From Brachionus plicatilis (lineage: Eukaryota > Rotifera > Eurotatoria > Ploima > Brachionidae): a DNA stretch of 64,000 nt. Below are positions 31,221 through 40,270 of this stretch, one piece after another. Location: positions 210,828-274,827 of the forward strand of contig QEOQ01000435.1 in the NCBI GenBank assembly GCA_010279815.1, written 5' to 3'. The position numbers and the translations under genes were made by a program. The notes beneath the pieces are model-generated. The model saw nothing but the letters and a program-made list of their open reading frames with translations. It was not told where the DNA came from and searched no databases. Position 1 is the first letter of the stretch. Each line of letters begins with the position of its first letter.

Positions 31221-32698
31221 TTAACTTGGTTTATTCAAATTGTTTAACATTATATTACTTGTTTCAAAAAAATTTTTTAACAAATCATTTATTTTTATAT
31301 TTTGATATTTTTGTAAAAATTTTTCATTTTTTCCCATGTCAAATTTTAGTCTTGCATTTATTATTTGTTCACTGAATATCGAATATTCATGTTTTATTTC
31401 ATCTTTGTCTAAAGGACGATGGTCAACAGATTTGTCAATATTCAAAAACAAATTCATACAATATGGATCTGAATCGTTTCTGCACTTTTGAGATGATAAT
31501 TCTGTTGTTTTTTTTGTGTTTTGTCAAAGTCTAACAGTGTTCCAAATGATGTTAATTCAGGTTGATTAATAAGTTTTAGTGCATTTTCACTAGTCATAAA
31601 CGCAGATCCATATGCACTTGTAATTGACTCAATTTGTTTTTTTGTTCTAAGTCCATACAATGAATTGTTGAAAAATTTTTTGAAAATTAGAAACGATGAA
31701 TCTAAAGAACCATTTTTGTAATTTGAATAATTTATTTTGATCAATTTTTCCAAAACCTTCCCATGATCAGCCCCAAATGTAAAAAAAAATAAATCATTTA
31801 TTGTTTCTGCTTCGTGAATTTGTTTGAAAATTTCAATTTCTCTTTTAGTCACATGGCAAAATAATGATGACAATATGTCAACAATAGGGCATGTTTGTTG
31901 TGAATTTGAAGATTTGACAAATAAATTAATTTCATCGGTTTCATGTATATACATAAAGATGTTTGCGTCATATATTCCAAAATATTTTTTCAATATTAAA
32001 ATTTTTTCATTGCCAATATATTTATCACTTTCAAGCAATAAAACTAAATTTGACAAATACCATGTCAAATAAAATATATTTGTCAAATTTACATTTGAGT
32101 TTAAAAAACACGACAAAAAATATTCCATAAAAAATTGTTCTTGATCTGTAAATTTATAAATTGGTTCTCTATCATAAGTAAAAAAAAATGCTGTCAACAA
32201 TTGTGCAATAGACCTTAATTCACAATAATGTAAAGTACAACAACAAAGATTATCGTCAATTTATTTTATATCTAATAACGTTCCATACTTAGTATTAAAT
32301 GAAGGATACAGTTTTCTCCATAATAGTCTGTCATCAACTCTTTTAATTATTGGTGAATCAAATCGTCTGGCAACTTGTTACAATGAATATTCTGTTATGC
32401 GAAATTTTTTCATTTTTTTAAGTGAATTGTCATATTTCTTTCCACTATTTAAAAAACACTTGTATAATGGATAGTTTTCTTCAATAAACAATATTGATTT
32501 TTTATCATGGTTTTCGAGATGTTTAATAAAATTTTCAAATATTTAGGCTGGTGTTGTAATTGAATTATCTACATTACATTTGTGATTTTCATTGAATAAT
32601 ATAATACAAACACATTTATTGTCTGTTTTTCTTAAAAATTTTAAATAATTCAATGTCAAAACACTTGACGGAATAACATATAAAGCCAATGCTGTCAT
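31221..32698 (-). pseudogene. Large unknown protein, about 490 residues, stops and one frameshift
   Basis: ATG at 32698 (TALALYVIPSSVL). The same frame runs past three TAA codons to 31454 and includes VDDRLLWRKLYPSFN, a Cys run (LCCCTLHYC), YDREPIYKFTDQEQF and a helical C-terminal part with GADHGKVLEKL. A one-base shift near 31490 leads into the last frame (DPYCMNLFLNIDK...LNNLNKPS, ending 31221). The largest clean segment is 32200-31454. I recognise no fold. The convergent neighbour ends 39 bp away. Confidence 0.55.
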
Positions 32699-33097
32699 TT
32701 TTTTTTAAATAAAATAAAATGAACAATTGCATAATTTTGAATTTTTATCTTTTTATTGTAAAAAAATAAATGATCAAGAGTATTAGAATATTGATAATAC
32801 ACTTGGTTGTTTAACCAATCAGAGCTAAAGCAGACCATACACAATATAAACAATATAAATTAAAAAAAAATATAAATGTTCAAAACAAAAGAACAACATA
32901 ATTTTTAAAGTATTTGACATATAATTTCCTCTTTTTTTTGATTACTTGTAATATGAATTTTATCGAATCTGTTACACATAAAACGGTTTAAACCTGTGTG
33001 AAAGAATGATAAAACACATATAACTAATATTTTATTTGAGAGGTGGAGTGTGTATGTAAGTGTATAAATAATAGATAAACTAATCAGTAAACCTCAC

Positions 33098-33625
33098 ATG
33101 GATAAAATGATTACAGTCTACTTTTCAAACAATTTATTAAACAAACTGGAAGTAAATGGTCATTTGGTAAAGATAATAAATGGCAACAAAATAGCTTATT
33201 CAAACAAAAATGACAAAACTCCACAAACAAAATTTACAATTAAATCTATTGGTAAAAATCCATTGATTTCTAATTGTGTATTTTATGAAATAAATAATCA
33301 AAAATTTATAATTTGTTCAATTGATGATTCGTGTCTTGTAATAAATTCATTAGATAAAAACAAAATAACAACTTTGTTCCACAAAAATCTTCAAGCAAAA
33401 ATTTCTGCTTTAAAAATTGTCAATGGAAAATTGTGCGTATTTTGTCTAATTGGTTTTTTTTTATTTGATTTGGAAACAATAACATTTTAACATTTTTTAA
33501 AAGATTCATTTGTCAATTCGGCTGAAATTGACAATTATCTAATTACAATACATGCAACACAAATTTCAAGTTATTTAAAAAATTTAAATAAGATTTTTAT
33601 TTTAATAAATTTGTCTAACAATTAA
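33098..33625 (+). pseudogene. Hypothetical beta-rich protein, one in-frame TAA
   Basis: ATG at 33098. 130 codons to TAA 33488-33490, then 44 more in the same frame to TAA 33623-33625. Alternating short hydrophobic strands (KFIICSIDDSCLVIN, ALKIVNGKLCVFCLIG) suggest a small beta-propeller or sandwich. A gtataaataata box lies ~35 bp upstream. Its final stop overlaps the stop of the convergent KptA gene. Confidence 0.5.
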
Positions 33626-34973
33626 ACTCTTGAAATATATTTTATAGGAACAAATCCATCCTTGTTTCCTGGTGTTACTATCCATTGATTAAATGTTTCA
33701 AAAAATTCCATTTCTTCTCTAGCTTTTTGTACATCAATAACCAATATTACATTTTTACACTTGTTATTAAAATCATTAATATTTTTTGAAAAATGAACAT
33801 GATTTCTATTCATTCTTAACAAGTGTTCATCTTTTTTAATATTTTTCCAATTTTCCAATGTTGTTTTATGATACACATTATCGGGTTTGAGACATACCGG
33901 TATACATTGAATTCTCGATTATCGAGACCCATGATTATCGAGACTCGAGACTCGAGACTTTTTATGTAAATTTTTGTTTCCCGAATTTTTTAAATCCTTT
34001 TACACGTAAAAAAAAATTGATTATCGAGACTCGAGTCTCGAAAATTTTTTTATTATCGAGACTATATTATATAATAAAACCGAGACTTTTAATGTAAGGT
34101 TTGCTTAATTTTCGAGACCTAAATTATGTCTTATTGAATATTTTTTCAAATGTCAATTTTCTATGTTATATATAACATATATTATATAGAAAATTTGATA
34201 GTTAAAAGCACCATTTTTATTTCTTTAATTCTTTGGTATTAAATTGCTCTTTTTGTAGACAATGCTGGCGGTCACAGTCTTTCTGCTAAATTTGTAAAAA
34301 AGCTAACTTATATAAAAGTTGTTTATTTAGCCCCAAATTGTACATCTGTAATTCAACCATGTGATGCAGGCATTATAAAAGCATTTAAATCTAAATATCA
34401 CAATAAACTAATTAACTAATTAACCCTTTCTTCAGATTCTGAAAGCTATGAAAGTGATTTAGATAACCTTGCTGCGATAAAAATCAGATTGGATAGCTTG
34501 AAAGAAACAAAAAAATCTCAAAAATTGATAACTTCATTTTTTGATTTTGAATCTAAATGATATTAACTTGTATAATATACTTTAAATTTTTAATTTTTTT
34601 TAAATAATATTTTTATATAAATATTTTCGAAACTTTTTTTTAAAATTGAAAAAGTCTCGAATATCGAATAAAGAGACAAAATTATCGAGACTAATATTTT
34701 TGTTTCCCAATCGAGTCTCGATAATCGAGAATTCACTGTATCTAAACAAACATGACTTAACGAATGTCCATTATTTGAGCGTATACAATCTTGTGAATTT
34801 ATAAAAAATCTTTGTTTTGGACATTTTTTTTCCAATTTTGTATAATTGAGCTCTTGTCAATTTACACTTAAATTGAGAAAGAGCAAGAAAAATTTAATTT
34901 TTGCAAACCCATCTCTATCAAAAGTTTTATTTTCATCTCCATGTCTCAATATTTTGGAAATTATTTTTTCCAT
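33622..34973 (-). pseudogene. KptA/Tpt1-type RNA 2'-phosphotransferase, split by a pogo element
   Basis: ATG at 34973. The N-terminal part has SKILRHG and DRDGF, a TGA at about 34854, then CPKQRFF and IRSNNGHSLSHV. After the transposon (33905-34738) the gene resumes with VYHKTT, MNRNHVHF and VTPGNKDGFVP to TAA 33622. These motifs follow the order of the Tpt1/KptA family: the catalytic Arg-His of the first lobe, Arg of KQRF, IR-x4-GHS, HxT and M-x-R-x-H-H/V-H-F. Tpt1 uses NAD to remove the 2'-phosphate left by fungal/plant-type tRNA ligation; homologues also act on phosphorylated or ADP-ribosylated nucleic acids. Full length would be about 170 residues, a little short of the usual 180-220. Confidence 0.85.
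33905..34738 (+). mobile_element. Internally deleted pogo/Tigger-type element
   Basis: Terminal inverted repeats ca(t/g)tgaattctcgattatcgag at both ends, each flanked by TA (33903-33904 and 34739-34740), which fits Tc1/mariner-pogo target duplication. Many tcgagac repeats lie just inside both ends. A transposase remnant at 34258-34560 reads DNAGGHSLSAKF, LAPNCTSVIQPCDAGIIKAFK, the second catalytic Asp block and the QPxDxG signature of pogo/Tigger DDE transposases, then an internal TAA. The first DDE Asp and the DNA-binding domain are missing. Confidence 0.85.
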
Positions 34974-35040
34974 ATTTATTGTGTGTAATGCTTGAGGGTA
35001 ATAAAAAAAATTATAAACCAATATTTAAAAATTTATTTTT

Positions 35041-35232
35041 TTAAAAATCAAATAATGAAACTTCAATCATTTTTGTATCCTCTATAATTACATTTGATTT
35101 TTTCCAAAATTCATTAATTGATACTTCATAATTTTTGACGTTTAGTAAATGTTGAAATTTCAACATAAATACAATTAATGACAATGGATTGTTTATTAGT
35201 TTTTGTTGTATTCTTAAATCATAATTGGCCAT
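35041..35232 (-). CDS. Small hypothetical protein (63 aa)
   Basis: An intact frame directly downstream of the next minus-strand gene (6-bp gap). NYDLRIQQKLINNPLSL and a Lys-rich C-terminal half. No family recognised. Confidence 0.5.
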   Translation of the reverse strand: MANYDLRIQQKLINNPLSLIVFMLKFQHLLNVKNYEVSINEFWKKSNVIIEDTKMIEVSLFDF

Positions 35233-35238
35233 TTTTAA

Positions 35239-35496
35239 TCAAATATTAAACATATTTGAACAAAGTTCATTGTCAATTTGATTGTTTATCTCCAAAAAAT
35301 CAACACTTGTGTCAATAATAAATATGCCCAAATTGTAATAATTCAGACACATTTGTTTAAGTTCTGAAAGGCTCAATGTATTTACAATTTGCTCTGGTAT
35401 TGATTTTAAAAACATAAATTCCAAAAAATTTACTCTAACTTGCCATTCGTCGCTTGGTCTAAATTTTATCACATTGAAAAAAATACTGTCATCCAT
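35239..35496 (-). CDS. Small hypothetical protein (85 aa)
   Basis: Intact; starts DDSIFFNVIKFRPSDEW and is helical after that. It forms a tight pair with the 63-residue gene that follows. Not recognised. Confidence 0.55.
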   Translation of the reverse strand: MDDSIFFNVIKFRPSDEWQVRVNFLEFMFLKSIPEQIVNTLSLSELKQMCLNYYNLGIFIIDTSVDFLEINNQIDNELCSNMFNI

Positions 35497-35580
35497 AATT
35501 TTGGTTTTTTATTTAAAAAAAAAAAATTTATATTTATAATTTTGACATTATACACTTATTAATAAAATAAAGTTCATTTC

Positions 35581-35772
35581 TCAAACACCTAATTTATCCC
35601 TTGAATAAAACAGATTCAGCATGTTATTGAAAATATGATTGGTGTTGTAGTTTTTTTTTGGTTTTTCTTTTCGTATATTGTTAATAAATTGATTTATTAT
35701 TTTTTTGCTGCACAACAATTCTCTTTTTGTCAATTCCTTAAATTTTTGTTTAAATTATTGTTCAATAACCAT
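35581..35772 (-). pseudogene. Small Lys/Asn-rich protein with TAA at codon 6
   Basis: ATG at 35772, in-frame TAA after MVIEQ, then 57 more codons in frame (FKELTKRELL, IRKEKPKKNYN) to TGA 35583-35581. Unknown function. Confidence 0.4.
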
Positions 35773-35825
35773 ATTTTATTGAGTGTGTTTGTATGAGCAA
35801 ATACATGTACTTATAAATTAACTTT

Positions 35826-36284
35826 TTATTCTTCATCATCATCATCATCATCATCATAGTCATTTGTATTTATAGTGTCAAACGCATATTTAATGTATTT
35901 ATCAGAGCACAAAAAATGACGAACAATTTTTGGTGTATCGTCAGTAAATGGAGTTTCAGAAAAATAATATGCATCAGGCTTTTTAGATAAAATTAAACAA
36001 TCAAAAAATTTATTCTCAAAAAAATTTAGTTTCTCCAAATAATCACTACCCCATATTTCATGTGATAAAAAAAATAACATGTAAATTTTTGTTGAACTAT
36101 TCATTTGTTTAATAGATAAATTTGTTACAATTTCATTAAATTTATCCAATAAATTTTTTTGTTCTAAAAAACACAAGTTTTGATGTTGTTGTTGATGTTT
36201 TGATAATAGTTTATCTCTTAATTCATATAAATAACTTTGAGAATAATCTAATATGTAAATTGAAAATTTTGTTGAACAAACCAT
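35826..36284 (-). CDS. Hypothetical protein with polyaspartate tail (152 aa)
   Basis: Intact. The N-terminal half is helical with a His/Gln run (KHQQQHQN), the middle aromatic (FFLSHEIWGSDY), and it ends in a run of seven Asp and two Glu encoded by a (TCA)n-like tract. Very acidic C termini are common in viral and nuclear regulators; no function can be assigned. Confidence 0.6.
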   Translation of the reverse strand: MVCSTKFSIYILDYSQSYLYELRDKLLSKHQQQHQNLCFLEQKNLLDKFNEIVTNLSIKQMNSSTKIYMLFFLSHEIWGSDYLEKLNFFENKFFDCLILSKKPDAYYFSETPFTDDTPKIVRHFLCSDKYIKYAFDTINTNDYDDDDDDDEE

Positions 36285-36378
36285 TTTTATTAAAATAAAA
36301 ATGTAAAATTAATTTTTATAGTGTCTGTGATCTTACTTTATCAATCAATATTTTTATATATTTTGAACGGTCAGCATA

Positions 36379-37196
36379 CTATTCATTAGAATTTACAATT
36401 GGTGCAAATTCAAGCCATTTTGCTGCATTAGCATCGTCATCAGATTTTAAAGTAGAAGGCAATTTTTCCCCAGATTCATCATGAAACCAAAGAACTGTTG
36501 TTTCCATCCAAGCATTATCTGTATTTCTTGGATCATCTACATAACCTGAATAGATTTCTCTACCAACTTTATCAAAAAATTCAGTTATTTTTTTTTGTTC
36601 ATTAATTGATGCATTTGATAGAGCTTCTTCAAAAAATTCACGTTTAACTGTTTCAGAAATATTCTCCTGGGCATCCCTCATACCTCCAGACAAAGCCCAT
36701 TCCTTTGTGTCTTTTCGTTGAACTAATACAATATAAACTTTACCATCGAAAGGATCACATCTAGTTACTATTGGATCAGCTGCATGATTTGGTCCCATCG
36801 TCCTAATCGTCCTCTACCACTAATACCTGTGCGACCATATGGATTTTGAGGACGTTTTGTTTTTTCATTAATATAATAAATTCCTTCAAAACTTATTCTC
36901 GAAATTCCATAATCAGAATCAAAGTAATTCCAAGCTTTTATTTCATTAACGTTTTCTTTATCAGCATAAGATGCTGTAAATAGTTTAGGGTCAGTGTATT
37001 CTACAGGCTCATACTCTTCCCAAACAGTACTCCATTCACAATATTTGTCTGGAATTTTTGTTCTTCTAACATTTTTGACATTTGAATAATATTCTAGAGG
37101 ACGACTTTTGATATTTTTACAATTGTTTTTTTTGAAAAAATTACAATCATTTAAATTGTTTGTCATTTTATAAAATATATTATTTTTATATAACAA
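36379..37196 (-). pseudogene. NUDT9-like ADP-ribose pyrophosphatase, single frameshift
   Basis: ATG at 37196 (or 37166). The first frame has the NUDT9 N-terminal features: EYEPVEYTDP, SFEGIYYIN, NPYGRTGISGRG. At 36798-36800 one G is missing from a G run in the GRWGPNHAADP segment, shifting the frame. The second frame continues with NHAADPIVTR, the Nudix box GGMRDAQE-x7-REFFEEA with all metal-binding Glu present, YSGYVDDPRNTDNAWMET and a closing DDANAAKWLEF. NUDT9 splits ADP-ribose to AMP and ribose-5-phosphate. Apart from this one base the gene looks whole (about 270 residues, slightly shorter than animal NUDT9), so a sequencing error should be considered. Confidence 0.92.
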
Positions 37197-37369
37197 CTAA
37201 ACTATAATTAATTAAGAATTTGCAAATTATAATGACAGATCGTATAAAGACAAATTACCACTCTTTTTAATAGTTATAAAACTAATTATGTTTTGATAAA
37301 TTTATTATTAAAAAAAATACAACGCCACTTTTTCTATGTAATAAAATTAGAAAATGGAAGAATTTATTT

Positions 37370-37523
37370 TTATAACTTATTTTTGTATTCTAATAGTATA
37401 TTTATTAGAAATGATCGTTCATTTGCTAACCAACTTCCATCAAAATTTGGTTTGACATATTGATTTTTACAATGAGGAAAAGTAACCAACAACAAAACTA
37501 AAATAAAATAAAAAAAATTCATT
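37370..37523 (-). pseudogene. Small secreted protein with T-run frameshift
   Basis: ATG at 37523 opens into a hydrophobic, signal-peptide-like stretch. After a T-run shift of one base it continues VLLLVTFPHCKNQ and FDGSWLANERSFL to TAA 37370. About 50 residues. Low confidence. Confidence 0.35.
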
Positions 37524-37572
37524 TTTGTTCGTCAATTGCTACATTATTAATAAAAAAATTATTGTTTTTTTT

Positions 37573-37686
37573 TCATCTTTTCCAAAAATTCTCCAAAACA
37601 AAAAGTTTTTCGTCAAGTTCATACAAGTACAATTCATATTCATAAAAAAATGTTATAACTGTAGCAGTTGTTTTTTCTTTTTCCAT
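37573..37686 (-). CDS. Very small ORF (37 aa)
   Basis: ATG at 37686, TGA 37575-37573: EKEKTTATVITFFYEYE and on. It is placed like its minus-strand neighbours but is too short to be sure. Confidence 0.3.
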   Translation of the reverse strand: MEKEKTTATVITFFYEYELYLYELDEKLFVLENFWKR

Positions 37687-37857
37687 TTTTTTTTTGATTT
37701 GTTTTCAAAATTGTTCCGATATTTATATTTGATCTAAACATATCTTTTTCTTGTATTGTTAAAAAAAATGATGCAAAAATTGTGAAATTGCAAATTCATT
37801 AAATTTCTTTTTAAAATAATTAATAATTTTACAAACACTTCATTAATTTCCTTTAAA

Positions 37858-38088
37858 ATGACTTTTAATCCCAAAAAATTAACACAACAATCTCCCAAAA
37901 ATTTAAAAACAGAAGATTTTTATTATTTTTTTGACAAGTTTATTGTTGGTCAACGTTTGCCACTCGTAGAAATTGTCGATTTTTTGGAAAATAATATAAC
38001 GTTAAATTTTACATCGATTAAAAATGATTATTTTATATATTCGATTTGTCTGGTTGTTCTATCAATTGATTACAATACATACATATAG
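37858..38088 (+). CDS. Small hypothetical protein (76 aa)
   Basis: Intact; starts TFNPKKLTQQSPKN and contains a Phe/Tyr-rich helix (DFYYFFDKFIVGQRLPLVE) and a hydrophobic end. It overlaps the 3' end of the convergent CXXC gene. Not recognised. Confidence 0.5.
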   Translation: MTFNPKKLTQQSPKNLKTEDFYYFFDKFIVGQRLPLVEIVDFLENNITLNFTSIKNDYFIYSICLVVLSIDYNTYI

Positions 38089-38353
38089 TAGATGCCGGAA
38101 GTACTGGTTGAATACACTGTTTTTAAATACTACATTGTTTTGATATTCCTGTACCACCAAATTTTTCCATATCTCAACAATATTTACAATCGCCACAGTC
38201 ATTACGTTTACATGTCTCACACTTGTTACATCTAATTCGCCTTCTGCGTTTGACATTCGACCACGGTATATTTTGAGGTCTGAGCCGTTTTTTTATTGAG
38301 CCCTTTGTACGTGGTATGTTACGCTTTATGATTTTTCTTGAAAATTTGCTCAT
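38033..38353 (-). pseudogene. CXXC-type zinc finger protein, KDM2-like
   Basis: ATG at 38353. A strongly basic N terminus (SKFSRKIIKRNIPR, KKRLRPQNIPW, KRRRR) leads to a CXXC finger: CNKCETC, NDCGDCKYC, then in the same frame DMEKFGG and KQC. This is the Cys order of CpG-binding fingers of KDM2, CFP1, MLL and TET, and the KFGG motif is their DNA-contacting loop. The following CIQPVLPAS and CMYC resemble the segment after the finger in KDM2 proteins. A TGA after KYC and a TAA just before the last finger Cys break it, and it ends at TAA 38035-38033. CXXC fingers bind unmethylated CpG. Codon use is less AT-rich than in neighbouring genes. Confidence 0.8.
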
Positions 38354-38483
38354 TTTTGCTATTCTGTAAAAATAATTCGTGTTTAAATACCAACAATATA
38401 AAAATTACATTGTCTACGTAAACAAAAAAAAAACAAAACATAAATTTAATTTTTCATGTCATAATTTACATTTGACTATTTAA

Positions 38484-40270
38484 ATGAGTTTTTTAAAAAT
38501 AATATTTAAAAAAAAAATGAAAAGAATATTAACTAAAGAAGAAGATGCTGAAGAAGAAGAAGAATCAAAAAATTTATACAGCATTGACTCTACAACTGAT
38601 ACCAAAGAAAAGTGTTTGTATTTAAATAACAAATATAGAAAATTTTCAGTAGTTGACCTTTCAAGTATTAAATTGGATTCGGTCAGAGAAAATCTTGTCA
38701 ATAATTATGTTGATATTTCTAATTATATAGTTGACTATTAGTAACAAGATTGGATTTTTTTTGACAAACCAACTCAAAAAATATTAAAAATAACACGATA
38801 CAGTGTTTAAGGTTAAAATGGATAATGGGTAATATTACATCATTATTTGTATGATAGAAAATGTAAACTTACGTAATTTTACGAAATATTACACAAGTTT
38901 AAGCAAGTTTGGCCGAATACGCTAACTGCCAAAAAAAATTGAATTTTAGAGGAAAAAAAGGAAAATTAATAAAAATATTTGAATTTTTTAAAAAAATATT
39001 TGAAAAAAAAACATTAAACTTTATTACATTTTTTAACATCATTTTACGTAAAATAACACAATGTAATTTTATGTAATTTTTTGTCATATTTTCCAAGTTT
39101 ATGTAAATATTAGTAAAGTTCTTTTTATTCTTTTGCCAAAAGTTGATTTTAAAAATAAAATTACAATTTTTGCAATCAAAAATGATTCGAAAAGTGCAAA
39201 AAATTTAATTGTAAATAAAAAATTAAAAATAAAATTTAATTTATACCTTTATTTTGATAAATATTTTTGATAAAAGATTTTAATTTCAAATTTATGAGTT
39301 TCACCAGCATCCATCTTATTTTATTTTTTTATTTTTTTAAATATTGATAAAAAAATTTAATAAAATTTTTTTTTGCTTGAAAAAAATTAAATTTTCTAAG
39401 CCTTTTTTAGTATTAACTACAAGAGATTTTACTTATTCATTAAAAGAAATTAGCTTAGTCTTTCAGTGAAGAACCAGGAAAAACTCTTGGATTTTATACA
39501 AAAAATTACCCGGGAACAAAGAATAAAATCAAAAGTAATTTTTTGACCTTCTTTTAAAATTGCAAATTTAAATTTAAATAAAGTTGAGTAAGCCAAACTG
39601 TTGCCTGCGGACAAATATTTCAATGAATGCTGGAGAAAAGCAGAAAGATGCCTAATTGCAGAAAAGGCAGGCAAACGAAAAAAATTAATTAATTTCGATT
39701 AATTGATTGAATGGTCAAACTCATAAATTTGAAATTAGAATCTTTTATCAAAAATATTTATCAAAATAAAGGTATAAATTAAATTTTATTTTTAATTTTT
39801 TATTTACAATTAATTTTTTTGCACTTTTCGAATCATTTTTGATTGCAAAAATTGTAATTTTATTTTTAAAATCAACTTTTGGCAAAAGAATAAAAAGGAC
39901 TTTACTAATATTTACATAAACTTGGAAAATATGACAAAAAATTACATAAAATTACATTAAATTGTGTTATTTTACGTAAAATGATGTTAAAAAATGTAAT
40001 AAAGTTTAATGTTTTTTTTTTCAATTAAATTACGTAATATTATGGTAAAATTACGTAAAATAGCGTAATATTACCCATTATCCAGTTTAACTTTAAACAC
40101 TGTATAATGAAACAAAAGAACAGGTCGAACAATTTTTGAATGATAATAAACGTCTTAACGAAAATATCTATCAAAATTTAAATGTTTTTGTGATTGATCT
40201 ATTTATTGAAATTAAACAAGTTAACAAACTAGAAAAAACACAAATTCAACAAGCATTTATCAACAATATT
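38484..40270 (+). pseudogene. Acidic protein gene split by a foldback element and cut by a Helitron
   Basis: ATG at 38484. A basic start (IIFKKKMKRIL) and Glu-rich stretch, 85 codons to TAG 38739, immediately TAA, then in frame DWIFFDKPTQKIL up to 38798. After the TA-flanked element (38801-40102) the same frame continues with NETKEQVEQFLND and DLFIEIKQVNK until the Helitron end at 40270, which supplies an artificial stop. About 160 residues remain. Function unknown. Confidence 0.5.
38801..40102. mobile_element. TA-flanked foldback/MITE element
   Basis: 1,302 bp, ends CAGTGTTTAA...TTAAACACTG, flanked by TA on both sides. Arms of roughly 500 bp are inverted copies of each other: for example the tacgtaatatta-rich ends and the block 'gattcgaaaagtgcaaaaaa' at ~39184 and its reverse at ~39820. 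It encodes no transposase. TA flanks and the CAGTG start point to the Tc1/mariner-pogo superfamily. Confidence 0.85.

Noticed and set aside
14338..38353. Alternative genetic code with TAA/TAG read as Gln
   Set aside because: TGA is also found in frame (WD40, KptA, CXXC, ABHD genes), frameshifts coexist, and intact genes end with ordinary TAA and TGA stops.
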